Positions 36,090 through 45,131 of a stretch of 64,000 nucleotides of DNA are shown here, piece after piece. The notes under the pieces were generated by a model. That model did no database searches, had not been told where the DNA came from, and was given only the letters and a program-made list of their open reading frames with translations. Source of the DNA: Labilibaculum sp. DW002. GTDB lineage: Bacteria > Bacteroidota > Bacteroidia > Bacteroidales > Marinifilaceae. Made by a program: the position numbers and the translations under genes. Every line of letters begins with the position of its first letter. Positions within the stretch are counted from its first letter, which is position 1. The stretch covers positions 930,001-994,000 of the forward strand of contig NZ_JAKJSC010000001.1 in NCBI RefSeq assembly GCF_029029525.1, in the 5' to 3' direction.

Positions 36090-37820
36090 ATGAAGCTAAG
36101 CACAACAAACATAATCACATGCCTATTTTTTCTACTAAATTCAGTAAGCTTTACAACATTTTCGCAGGATGCTAAATTTCCTCAAAATTATTTTAGAGCT
36201 CCTGTTGATTTCACAATGACCTTATCAGGAAATTTTGCAGAATTAAGAAATAATCATTTTCATTCAGGTATTGATATCCGAACTTTTACCACAGGAAAAA
36301 AAGTCTATTCCATTGCTGATGGTTTTGTTAGCCGAATAAAAATTGCAGCAGGTGGTTACGGGAAAGCCATTTACATCAATCATCCTAATGGCTACACTTC
36401 TGTTTATGCTCATTTGGATCATTTCAATCCAGAAATTGAAAAATTCATAAAAGCGCATCAATACAAAAAGAACTCATTCGAATTCGACCTGGAACTTAAA
36501 AAGGATCAAATACAAATCAAAAAAGGAAATATAATTGCTTACTCTGGGAATACTGGATCTTCTGCTGGTCCACATTTGCATTTTGAGATTAGAGACACAA
36601 AATCGGAACATCCATTAAATCCACTACTTTTTGGATTTCGAATAAAGGATACAACTCCTCCTAAAATATTCAATTTATACATCTATCCTCTTGATTCTAT
36701 AAGTAGTGTTAATGGTCATAATACAAGACAACAATTTTCCGTTACCTATTATAATAATGCTTATCATTTAAAAGGAGATCCTAAAGTGCGCTTATTGGGT
36801 CAGATTGGCTTTGCTCTGGAAACGAATGATTACATGGATAACACATGGGGTAAATGTGGAATTTTCGAATTAAAAATGAATATCAACGATAGTTTACAAA
36901 CTAATTATAAATTTAAAGAATTTTCTTTTGATAAATCAAGATTTATTAACAGCCATATGGACTATGCGTTGAATATTACTAAGAAAAAACGCATTCACAA
37001 AACATTTAAGGATCCCAACAATCAACTTAGTATTTACTCAAAAATGAATAACAATGGGGTTTATTCATTTAAATCTGAAAAAAGTTATAAAATAGACTTC
37101 ATTATATCTGACGCAAAAAATAACATATCGAAATTGAGAGTTTATGCAAAAGGAGCTACGAGTATAAAAGCATTTCCACAAGAGAAATTTACAAAACTAT
37201 TAAATTGGGAAACAGAAAATATTTACGAAAATTCCGGAATCCAAATTAAGTTTCCAAAAAATAGCTTCTACACAGATTTAAAATTTAACTATTCGGTAAA
37301 GAAGGATTCTAACTTTTATTCCGATATTTATTCCATACAAAATGAAAATGTTCCTGTACATACTTATTACACTTTATCTATAAAACCAAGAACTATTCCT
37401 AATCACAAATCAGAAAAACTACTTATTGTTAGAGTTAATAAGGACAAAAGCTTATCCTACGAAGGTGGGATTTATTTTGATGGGTCGATGAAAACCAAAA
37501 CAAGATATTTCGGTGATTTTACGATTGCGATAGACACAGTACCTCCTACCATTAAGGCCAGAACTAATTTTGCTTTAAACAGTTTAAAAGGTCAGAAATC
37601 TATTCGTTTTTCTATTGATGATGAGCTATCAGGTATTAAATCGTACAAAGGTTTAATTGATGAAAAATGGGTTCTATTTGAATATGATGAAAAAAATAAA
37701 CTGCTCTTCTATACTTTCGACAAAAAGAGACTAATTTCAGGGAGAAAACACAAGTTACAACTAATAGTTACTGACAAAATAGGAAACAAATCGAATTTCA
37801 AGGAAGAATTCATTTGGTAG
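36090..37820 (+). CDS. M23 family metallopeptidase (LytM-type)
   Basis: A secreted peptidoglycan-active protein. After a signal peptide (1-25), the LytM domain (about 40-195) carries all zinc ligands: HFHSGIDIR (HxxxD) and GPHLHFEIRD (HxH), with the GNTGSSAG motif. About 380 residues of beta-rich domains follow, including repeats of a TPPTIKA type, likely Ig-like. Such proteins are elastase-like endopeptidases or activators in cell separation. A -7 box TAGTTTTG lies at 36051-36058. Length 576 aa is usual for the Bacteroidota version. Confidence 0.92.
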   Translation: MKLSTTNIITCLFFLLNSVSFTTFSQDAKFPQNYFRAPVDFTMTLSGNFAELRNNHFHSGIDIRTFTTGKKVYSIADGFVSRIKIAAGGYGKAIYINHPNGYTSVYAHLDHFNPEIEKFIKAHQYKKNSFEFDLELKKDQIQIKKGNIIAYSGNTGSSAGPHLHFEIRDTKSEHPLNPLLFGFRIKDTTPPKIFNLYIYPLDSISSVNGHNTRQQFSVTYYNNAYHLKGDPKVRLLGQIGFALETNDYMDNTWGKCGIFELKMNINDSLQTNYKFKEFSFDKSRFINSHMDYALNITKKKRIHKTFKDPNNQLSIYSKMNNNGVYSFKSEKSYKIDFIISDAKNNISKLRVYAKGATSIKAFPQEKFTKLLNWETENIYENSGIQIKFPKNSFYTDLKFNYSVKKDSNFYSDIYSIQNENVPVHTYYTLSIKPRTIPNHKSEKLLIVRVNKDKSLSYEGGIYFDGSMKTKTRYFGDFTIAIDTVPPTIKARTNFALNSLKGQKSIRFSIDDELSGIKSYKGLIDEKWVLFEYDEKNKLLFYTFDKKRLISGRKHKLQLIVTDKIGNKSNFKEEFIW

Positions 37821-37987
37821 GCAATCTTATGTACCATAGAGTATTATTTACAAACAAATATCTTATACAACACTCAAAACTCTTATAAATAGAGACTTTT
37901 ATCACTTTTACCTATGATTTTTTTTTCTATTTTTGTACGATCGAAAACGATTTAATTCAGATTTGAATTCATTTAAAATAGCTAAAC

Positions 37988-39703
37988 ATGAAAAAGATTT
38001 TTGTACTTACCGCGCTTGCGCTGTTGGTGTCTGTTTTCTCAACACCAAATGCTAGTGCATGTACTAATTACCTAATCACTCGTGGTGCTTCCACTGATGG
38101 TTCCAACATGATTACCTATGCAGCTGACTCACACGTTTTATATGGTGAGCTTTACTTCCGCCCTGCTGCTGATTGGGCAGAAGGTACTATGATTGATGTT
38201 TATGAATGGGATACCGGAAAGTATTTAGGTCAAATTCCTCAGGTTGCACACACATATAATGTGGTTGGAAACATGAATGAATTTCAATTGGCTATAGGCG
38301 AATCCACTTGGGGTGGCGTTAAGCAATTGGGGTCACAAGAAGGTGCTTTAATCGACTACGGAAGTTTAATGTATTTAGCACTTCAACGTTCTAAAACAGC
38401 TCGTGAGGCTATTAAAGTAATGACTGAATTAGTTGAAACTTACGGTTACTATAGCTCAGGAGAATCTTTCTCAATCTCTGATAAAAATGAGGTTTGGATT
38501 CTTGAAATGATTGGAAAAGGAAATGGCGAAAAAGGTGCTGTTTGGGTAGCACGTATGATTCCTGATGGCTATGTGAGCGGACACGGAAACCACGCTCGTA
38601 TCACAACTTTCCCATTGGAAGGCAAAACATCCATCTCTTCTGACAAAATGGATAAAATTTTCAATCCTGAAGTTACAACTGTTTATGCTAAGGATGTTAT
38701 TTCTTTTGCCAAAGAAAAAGCTTTATACCCTAAGGATGGAAAAAACAAAAACTTTAGTTTCTCCGATTCTTATGGTCCTGTAGATTTTGGTGGAGCACGA
38801 TATTGCGAAATGCGCGTTTGGACTTTCTTTAACCGCGTAAGCAAGGACATGGACAAGCATTTCGATTACGCAAAAGGAAATGTAAAACTTGATAAAAAAG
38901 GTTATGCAAGCAACCGTATGCCTCTTTGGATTAAGCCAGATAAAAAAGTTGAGCTTTCGGTACTAATGGATGCCATGAGAGATCACCTTGAAGGAACAGA
39001 ATTGGATATGTCTAAAGATATGGGTGCTGGTCCATTTGGCAACCCTTACCGTTGGAGACCATTAACTTGGGAAGTTGACGGTGTAACTTATTGCAACGAA
39101 CGTGCAACAGCAACTCAACAAACAGGTTTCTCTTTTGTAGCACAATCTCGTGACTGGTTACCCGATGCTGTAGGTGGAATCAACTGGTTTGGTGTTGACG
39201 ATGCTGCTTCTTCGGTTTATTTCCCAATGTATTGTGGATCTACACGTGTTCCTAAATCTTTTGCTGTTGGTAATGGTAAAATGATGGATTTCACCAACAA
39301 ATCTGCATTCTGGGTATTCAACCAAGTAACTAACTTGGCTTATACGCGTTACAATGCAATTCACCCTGAAATAAGAGACAAACAAGTTGCTCTTGAAACA
39401 AAATACCAGAACTTCACTAAGATTATCGATATGGCTGCTGAAGGTATGTTTAAAACTAACGAAGCTGCTGCAATCGAATTCTTAACCGATTTCTCTTGTA
39501 ACCAAGGTGACAACCTTACAAATGAGTGGAGAGACTTCTACGGTTATCTATTTGCTAAGTTTATGGATGGTAACATCAAAACTAAGGATGGCGACAAGCA
39601 GAACCCAACAATGAAACAACCTGGTTATAGTAAAGAATATTATGAAACAATTGTTAAAACAACAGGTGATAAATTAAAGGTTATTGGTGGTGATGGCCAT
39701 TAA
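37988..39703 (+). CDS. C69 family dipeptidase
   Basis: A secreted Ntn-hydrolase dipeptidase. The signal peptide ends ASA, and cleavage exposes Cys25 (CTNYLITRGASTDGS), the family's nucleophile. Further landmarks are YAADSH and GESTWGG, GSLMYLALQRS and SISDKNEVWILEMIGKG. Length 571 aa is full-length. It acts outside the cytoplasm, probably in peptide scavenging. A -7 box TATTTTTG at 37928-37935 precedes it and a strong terminator follows. Confidence 0.93.
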   Translation: MKKIFVLTALALLVSVFSTPNASACTNYLITRGASTDGSNMITYAADSHVLYGELYFRPAADWAEGTMIDVYEWDTGKYLGQIPQVAHTYNVVGNMNEFQLAIGESTWGGVKQLGSQEGALIDYGSLMYLALQRSKTAREAIKVMTELVETYGYYSSGESFSISDKNEVWILEMIGKGNGEKGAVWVARMIPDGYVSGHGNHARITTFPLEGKTSISSDKMDKIFNPEVTTVYAKDVISFAKEKALYPKDGKNKNFSFSDSYGPVDFGGARYCEMRVWTFFNRVSKDMDKHFDYAKGNVKLDKKGYASNRMPLWIKPDKKVELSVLMDAMRDHLEGTELDMSKDMGAGPFGNPYRWRPLTWEVDGVTYCNERATATQQTGFSFVAQSRDWLPDAVGGINWFGVDDAASSVYFPMYCGSTRVPKSFAVGNGKMMDFTNKSAFWVFNQVTNLAYTRYNAIHPEIRDKQVALETKYQNFTKIIDMAAEGMFKTNEAAAIEFLTDFSCNQGDNLTNEWRDFYGYLFAKFMDGNIKTKDGDKQNPTMKQPGYSKEYYETIVKTTGDKLKVIGGDGH

Positions 39704-39725
39704 TATCATATGATATAATGAATAG

Positions 39726-39749
39726 AAAAGGAGTCGAACGACTCCTTTT
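39726..39749 (+). terminator. Terminator of the C69 dipeptidase gene
   Basis: Perfect 11-bp arms AAAAGGAGTCG / CGACTCCTTTT with a 2-nt loop (AA) and a long T-run. Confidence 0.85.
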
Positions 39750-39949
39750 TTTTATTCCAACTATTTTAATCCATTCTCAGATTAACTATATTTTCCATTA
39801 CTCCTTATTTTTAACAACAATATTCATAACAAAGAGATGTTTATATCATATTTTTTATTAAATTTGCGGCGAATTCGTGCGTAATCTCTGGCATCAAGAC
39901 AGTTATATATGTTTACATTGCGTTCGTGAATCTAAAAAAAATCATTACG

Positions 39950-40297
39950 ATGGATTTAATTAAAGTTGCTGAGCAAGCATTTGCTACTAACGTAGAGCTT
40001 CCTGAATTTGGAGCAGGAGACACAATTAGTGTTTCTTACAAAATTAAAGAGGGAAACAAAGAAAGAATTCAGATCTTTAGAGGTGTTGTTATCCAAGTTA
40101 AAGGTACTGGATCAACTAAGACTTTTACTATCCGTAAAATGTCTGGTAACGTTGGTGTAGAAAGAATTATTCCTTTAAGTTCTCCTTTTATCGACAAGAT
40201 TGAAGTGAACAAAAGAGGTCGTGTTCGTAGAGCTAGAATTTACTACTTACGTGAGCTTACAGGTAAGAAAGCTAGAATTAAAGAAAGAAGATTCTAA
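39950..40297 (+). CDS. rplS: 50S ribosomal protein L19
   Basis: The 115-aa protein from the ATG at 39950 is a textbook L19: [49 protein letters not shown] and [27 protein letters not shown] near the end (given here in parts). It contacts the 30S subunit at the subunit interface. A -7 box TAAATTTG lies at 39859-39866. The gene is alone, with a strong terminator after it. The ATG at 39926 gives a needless eight-residue extension. Confidence 0.98.
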   Translation: MDLIKVAEQAFATNVELPEFGAGDTISVSYKIKEGNKERIQIFRGVVIQVKGTGSTKTFTIRKMSGNVGVERIIPLSSPFIDKIEVNKRGRVRRARIYYLRELTGKKARIKERRF

Positions 40298-40316
40298 TCA
40301 GCTTTTGAAAATATTG

Positions 40317-40346
40317 AAAAAAGCCTTCCATTTGGAAGGCTTTTTT
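40317..40346 (+). terminator. Terminator of rplS
   Basis: Arms AAAAAAGCCTTCCA / TGGAAGGCTTTTTT, 14 bp perfect with a 2-nt loop as written. It also faces the convergent lipoprotein gene. Confidence 0.9.
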
Positions 40347-40377
40347 TATATCTTCTATTCTCTTATTAAATTCATAA

Positions 40378-41901
40378 TTAAGGATTATACAAGTCAGGCA
40401 TTTCTCCATTAGTAATAATTTTCTCTCTATTACTACCGTCTATATCCATAATCCAAATACTTTTTTCTCCCTCACCATCATTGGCAACATTCATAAATAC
40501 AATCTTACCACCCGTTTCAGTAAAACGAGCTTGTAGGTCATTTGTACCAGCAAGCTTATCATCTCCTGAAAGGTTTGTTATGTTCGTACCATCAATATCG
40601 ATACTATAAATTTTAGCATTTAATTGTCGTCCATTATCATCTTCAAATAAACTATCTAGAGAAAAAATCACTTTAGTTCCATCTGGAGAAAAATGTGGAT
40701 TTGACAAAGTTCCTTCTAAATTGTCAACCAACAAAAACAAATCAGACCCATCTGTATTCATTAAGTAGATTTCATTATCATATGGCTTCTCTCCTTGCGT
40801 TAAAACAGCAATTTTTTCCTGAGATGTGTTATTATAATGTTCGGTCCAATCACAAGATTTAAATTCTCTATCAACTGGAGCATTTGCAATTTTATTTTCA
40901 CCTGTACCATTGTAATTAATACTATACAACTCTCCATAGTGTCCAAACAATAACTGATCTCCCGTAGGGGACCAAACAAATCCATTTCCATTGTTGTGAT
41001 AACTTGCAACAGACTTATCGTTTGTAACTTTAAATACATTTTCACCTTTTGCATCCATAGTGTAAATATGGTATGCACTAGTTTGATTTGATGCATATGC
41101 AATCAATTCTTCATTAGGAGAAATTCTCGGATTCACCTCACTGCCGCCAAGATTTGTCAATGCTATTAAATGATTATCAGCTAAATCCCAAGAATAAATA
41201 TTTTTACTACCCAAAGTATCTTTAACAAATAAATATCCGTTTTTAGGAAAATCTTCCGTTTTAAATTTCCATTCTCTACCTTCTGTTTTATAACGAGCGC
41301 GATTACTTGCATCAACTTTCCATCGATAATTTGTTTCGAATTTCAAATTTGTTGCTACAAATGTTGTATCCATAATTCCTTCAGCAATCGTATCGCCTTC
41401 AAACTCTCCATCTTCATAAAGGATTACATCGAAAAATAAGGTATCTCCCTTCTCGGTTTCGCCATTATTCCAGACCAACTCTATTTCTGTAGCTAAATTC
41501 GCAGTAGCATCTATAGGTGTTACATATACCGTCTCAGCTGGAGCTAAAGTTTCATCGGGAGCAATTTGCATAATAATCTGCATCACTACTTCCTGTCCTT
41601 CACCAACCTTAATACTGGTATTTACGCCTGTGTAATCTTCCTTTTTAGCACTGACAGAATAATCTCCGACCAAAACATCATCCAATAAGAATTTCCCTTC
41701 AACATCGGTAGAAACGGAAGTTGTTCCAGGACTAGTTGAGATGCTCACCCCTTCCATTGGGAGACCTTCTTCTGAAGTAGTCACTGTTCCACTTATCGAT
41801 CCATATAATTTTGGATCAACCGTGCTTTCATTACAAGAAAAAATAATAACAGACAGACACATCGATATCGAAAGTCTGATGAGTAGGTAGAAATGTCGCA
41901 T
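40378..41901 (-). CDS. Lipoprotein with carboxypeptidase-like, fibronectin-like and TolB-type propeller domains
   Basis: The 507-aa protein starts with a lipobox (IFSC, Cys23). It then has a carboxypeptidase-regulatory-like beta-sandwich (about 34-110: GSISGTVTTSEEGLPMEGVS, LDDVLVGDYSVSAKKEDY), a fibronectin-like domain (about 125-220), and a propeller of PD40/TolB-type repeats (ISPNEELIAYAS, WSPTGDQLLFG, FSPDGTKVIFSLD). It is likely at the cell surface and binds a protein or glycan. It lies directly downstream of the smallest curlin-repeat gene but behind a terminator, so membership in the curli module is a guess. Confidence 0.8.
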   Translation of the reverse strand: MRHFYLLIRLSISMCLSVIIFSCNESTVDPKLYGSISGTVTTSEEGLPMEGVSISTSPGTTSVSTDVEGKFLLDDVLVGDYSVSAKKEDYTGVNTSIKVGEGQEVVMQIIMQIAPDETLAPAETVYVTPIDATANLATEIELVWNNGETEKGDTLFFDVILYEDGEFEGDTIAEGIMDTTFVATNLKFETNYRWKVDASNRARYKTEGREWKFKTEDFPKNGYLFVKDTLGSKNIYSWDLADNHLIALTNLGGSEVNPRISPNEELIAYASNQTSAYHIYTMDAKGENVFKVTNDKSVASYHNNGNGFVWSPTGDQLLFGHYGELYSINYNGTGENKIANAPVDREFKSCDWTEHYNNTSQEKIAVLTQGEKPYDNEIYLMNTDGSDLFLLVDNLEGTLSNPHFSPDGTKVIFSLDSLFEDDNGRQLNAKIYSIDIDGTNITNLSGDDKLAGTNDLQARFTETGGKIVFMNVANDGEGEKSIWIMDIDGSNREKIITNGEMPDLYNP

Positions 41902-42339
41902 ATATGATGTTAATTTTATTTTTTTTTAAATTAATAATTATCTCCATGGAAAACAACCAAATCTTGAGCAATGATCTCTATATCCTGATAAACATACAAG
42001 CTAAGTTCAAAAACATCGATATTAGAAGGCATTTATAGATTTCATTTTTTGATATTCTATCATCATTTAGAAGAATATGATCCTCAATTATACTATAATC
42101 CTACTGAAAAAATGCTTCTTAAAAACAGACACAACCTTATTCTTCTCACAACACATTCCCACTCCATTCTTAACTCATTAAAAACATATTTAAAAATATT
42201 CAATATTTACATTTCAATCAATACATTGTGCGTTAAATTATTATAATTACTATAAAAAAAAGTACTTATATGATAAAAATACATAAATAAAAAGGGTGTC
42301 TTTTTCAAGACACCCCATCAATTTAAACCTGCTCTGTAT
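41902..42339. other. Gene-poor spacer between lipoprotein and curlin genes
   Basis: 438 bp of A/T-rich DNA hold one terminator (42293-42316). A 65-codon open frame at 42049-42246 has biased, low-complexity composition and no recognisable start context. I see nothing else. Confidence 0.4.
42293..42316 (-). terminator. Terminator after the small curlin-repeat gene
   Basis: GGGTGTCTT and AAGACACCC flank a 5-nt loop rich in T and are bordered by AAAAA on the left. This is downstream of the small curlin-repeat gene on the minus strand. Confidence 0.75.
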
Positions 42340-42873
42340 TCACAAACCACTTTTTATTATAACATTCATACCAGTTCCAACCTGAGTAACTATCATTCCG
42401 TTATTTGCTACCCCGGAAACTACCTCCAATTGGTTGTCATTACCAGCCTGAGTTATTTCAAAGCTCTTATTATTCCCAATAACTTCTTGTTGCAATGAAT
42501 TGTTATCACCATCTTGATGAATGCTAGTGGAAATGTTTATCCCCTGAAGTAAGGATTCAATTGAGTTTCCATCACCTGCTTGTAAAATTGACAGACGATT
42601 TAAGTCCCCATTTTGCATTGCCTTAATCAAGTTATCCATTCCTACCTGCTGAATAATGGCCAATTGTCCTTGACTAAACTGATTTAAATCCAGCTTATTA
42701 TCATCTCCAGACTGCAAAATCACAACTCCATTCTCCGAATTTATAGCATCAACAATACCATAATTCAATTGATTTAAAATCTGATCTTCAATATTATAAT
42801 TTTGTCCAAGCAAATTACCGAAGCAAAATACGAACAGAGCTAACCATAAATACTTACGAATAATTAATGACAT
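42340..42873 (-). CDS. Small curlin-repeat protein, possible CsgB-like nucleator
   Basis: This 177-aa protein has a signal peptide (ending NLLGQ) and irregular curlin-type strands of the Q-x4-N-x5-Q kind (VILQSGDDNKLDLNQ, ILQAGDGNSIESLLQ, IHQDGDNNSLQQ, ITQAGNDNQLEVV, VTQVGTGMN). Its repeats are fewer and more degenerate than in the two giant neighbours, and the length equals that of E. coli CsgA/CsgB (about 151 aa). I infer a minor subunit or nucleator; a true CsgB relationship cannot be shown. It is the last gene of the three-curlin row, each separated by a terminator. Confidence 0.75.
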   Translation of the reverse strand: MSLIIRKYLWLALFVFCFGNLLGQNYNIEDQILNQLNYGIVDAINSENGVVILQSGDDNKLDLNQFSQGQLAIIQQVGMDNLIKAMQNGDLNRLSILQAGDGNSIESLLQGINISTSIHQDGDNNSLQQEVIGNNKSFEITQAGNDNQLEVVSGVANNGMIVTQVGTGMNVIIKSGL

Positions 42874-42908
42874 TTGAGTGATTGCATTAGTTAACAGAGG
42901 AAAAAAAT

Positions 42909-42932
42909 CCCGCCGAAGCGGGAATTTTTTCT
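42909..42932 (-). terminator. Terminator after the 613-aa curlin gene
   Basis: TCCCGC-CGAA-GCGGGA with flanking A-run and T-run, directly after the stop codon on the minus strand. Confidence 0.85.
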
Positions 42933-42946
42933 ATATTTTATTTTCA

Positions 42947-44788
42947 CTATGGTGTTACGAATATTGTACCAGCATTTCCTTGCTGTGTAACAGCGCTGTT
43001 ATCGTTACCATCCTGGATAACTAAACCAAAGTGGTCGTTACCTACTTGCTCTAAGTATGAATAGTTATCATCACCAAACTGGTAAGTTAAAGCTGTGTTA
43101 TCATCACCTGTCTGAATCGTAAACGCTTCATTTCTTGCTCCATCCATTTGTGCAATTACTGCAACGTTACCATTACCTTCTTGTAAGATGTCTGCTAAAC
43201 TTTCTTCTTGATCGTACTGGAATACCCAACCTCTATTGTCGTCGCCTCTTTGCTCAACAAAAGCATCAGATTTTTCTCCACCAAACTGACCAACAAATGA
43301 GAAGTTATGCTCACCTTTTTGGAAAATATTAGCTTTATTTTTCTTACCACCTAATTGATCAATTATAGCAGTATTTCCATGATCTCTTTGAGTAATCTTA
43401 GCTTTGTTTTTAGTTCCCCATAATTGAGAGATATAGGCTACTTGACTATCACCAAATTGCTTAACGGTAGCTTTATCTTTTGAACCATATTTTTGAGTTA
43501 CATCAGCAAAATGGAAATCTCCCTTTTGGAATACTTCAACATCTCCTCCTGATTCAAAAATCTGCTCAACAAAAGCATAATTAGCAGTACCAATTTGATT
43601 GGTTCTTGAAACATTATGGTCTCCACCAATCTGAACTGTACGAGCACGATTAGCTACACCATTCTGCATAATAAATGCCTCATTATCAACACCACCTCTT
43701 TGGAAGGTCGAAGCCATATTCCAAAGACCATTCTGATGAATATTAGCAAGATTACCATATCCACCTAATTGCATTGTATTAGCTCTATTAAAAGCATACA
43801 ACTGAGTAATAGATGAATGATTAAATTCTCCACCCAACTGAGTTGCACGTGCATTATTTCTCAATCCCCATTGGTTTATGAAAGCTGAGTTATAAGCACC
43901 TCTTCTTTGGTAAATACTTGCACGATTAGCTCGTCCTTGCTGCATGATATCAGCAGAAGTGAAAATAGGTAAAATTTGAGTAATGGTAGCTGAATTCCAT
44001 GCTCCCATTTGCCATACTGATGCGGTACTCAAAGCACCATACTGAAGAATATCACTATTATTAAAACGTCCCATTTGATTTACCATAGCCATATTGTTAT
44101 GGTTTGCTTGTAGAACTGTTGAATAATTAGCTAATCCCATTTGCATAACTGTAGCATAATTTAAGAAATCATACTGAGTAATGTTAGACATGTTAAACAT
44201 TCCTACTTGATAAGTAGACGCCATATTCCATGCACCTAATTGAGTTGTACGAGCAATGTTATGAAGTCCTGATTGAGCAACCATTGCGGAGTTAAAGAAT
44301 CCCCACTGGTCAACATACGATACATTTAACACTCCCGATTGCGATACAGATGCTGTATTACCAACTAGGAATTGATTAACACTTGACATATTAAATAGAC
44401 CATCTTGACCTACCATAGCACCATTTCCATCTCCAAGTTGAAAAATTTGAGAAATGTTATGAAGTCCCATTTGCCAAACCATAGCAGAATTCATAAATCC
44501 AGCTTGATCAACGTACGATACATTCAATATACCATCTTGAGTTACATTAGCCATATTGCCAATGAAGAATTGATCGACATAAGAAATATTTGCTATTCCC
44601 GTCTGATCAACAGTTGCATCATTAAACCAGCCTAATTGGTCAACATCACTACTATTGAACCATCCTACTTGAGTAACACCAGCTGTGTTTAACCAACCCG
44701 TTTGGTTGACATTCGAATTGTTCACCTGTGCAAATGCAGAAGATACTGCAAAAACAACGGCTACTAATAAAAATAAAAATTTTTTCAT
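42947..44788 (-). CDS. Giant curlin-repeat protein (613 aa)
   Basis: A secreted CsgA-type amyloid subunit. After the signal peptide (ending AFAQ) almost the whole protein is a tandem row of 11-residue strands of the form Q-x-G-x-x-N-x5, for example QTGWLNTAGVT and QVGWFNSSDVD. Dividing the length by 11 gives roughly fifty half-repeats, about five times E. coli CsgA. Residues 62-259 repeat every 66 residues. From residue 422 the composition turns charged and 12-residue strands alternate with 11-residue ones. Lys is absent between residues 4 and 421. It lies between two other curlin genes, with csgEFG further upstream. Secretion through CsgG is inferred. Confidence 0.92.
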   Translation of the reverse strand: MKKFLFLLVAVVFAVSSAFAQVNNSNVNQTGWLNTAGVTQVGWFNSSDVDQLGWFNDATVDQTGIANISYVDQFFIGNMANVTQDGILNVSYVDQAGFMNSAMVWQMGLHNISQIFQLGDGNGAMVGQDGLFNMSSVNQFLVGNTASVSQSGVLNVSYVDQWGFFNSAMVAQSGLHNIARTTQLGAWNMASTYQVGMFNMSNITQYDFLNYATVMQMGLANYSTVLQANHNNMAMVNQMGRFNNSDILQYGALSTASVWQMGAWNSATITQILPIFTSADIMQQGRANRASIYQRRGAYNSAFINQWGLRNNARATQLGGEFNHSSITQLYAFNRANTMQLGGYGNLANIHQNGLWNMASTFQRGGVDNEAFIMQNGVANRARTVQIGGDHNVSRTNQIGTANYAFVEQIFESGGDVEVFQKGDFHFADVTQKYGSKDKATVKQFGDSQVAYISQLWGTKNKAKITQRDHGNTAIIDQLGGKKNKANIFQKGEHNFSFVGQFGGEKSDAFVEQRGDDNRGWVFQYDQEESLADILQEGNGNVAVIAQMDGARNEAFTIQTGDDNTALTYQFGDDNYSYLEQVGNDHFGLVIQDGNDNSAVTQQGNAGTIFVTP

Positions 44789-45131
44789 GGTTGAATTTTT
44801 TAAAGGTTTTAAAGTGAATTAAATTTAAAATCGTTTAAAGGTTTAAGAGCTCCGACAGATCTAATAATGCACTTATTACATCATCTAATCTTTTATCTAA
44901 ATTAAGAAAAAGCCTTTCCAACCACTTCAGTTTTTACACAAACGCCTTGTATTTAGTGATTAAACCAAGTCTCTTTTATGCTAATTTTTATTCGTTCTAA
45001 AAAAGAATAAGAAAACTTAAACAAAAGTTTAAGATGTATTAATGTTTCTCAACAAAAAAACCGCCAAAATTGATTAAAAATCAAATTTTGGCGGTTTTAT
45101 TATTCTATATTAATTAAATCAATGGATTCAA
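44789..45131. promoter_or_regulatory. Spacer between the two giant curlin genes
   Basis: It holds a strong terminator (45058-45102) for the upstream gene. Near the 613-aa gene start it has a leader motif TAAAGGTTTTAAAGTGAAT (44801-44819) that also occurs before the 546-aa gene. No Bacteroidota-consensus promoter was found. Confidence 0.45.
45058..45102 (-). terminator. Terminator after the 546-aa curlin gene
   Basis: A near-perfect long hairpin: AAAACCGCCAAAATTGATT pairs with AATCAAATTTTGGCGGTTTT except for one extra T. The loop is AAA. Confidence 0.88.

Noticed and set aside
42049-42246. Open frame of 65 codons on the plus strand before the curlin row
   Set aside because: Low-complexity, no start context or recognisable domain, and in an AT-rich spacer where chance frames are common.
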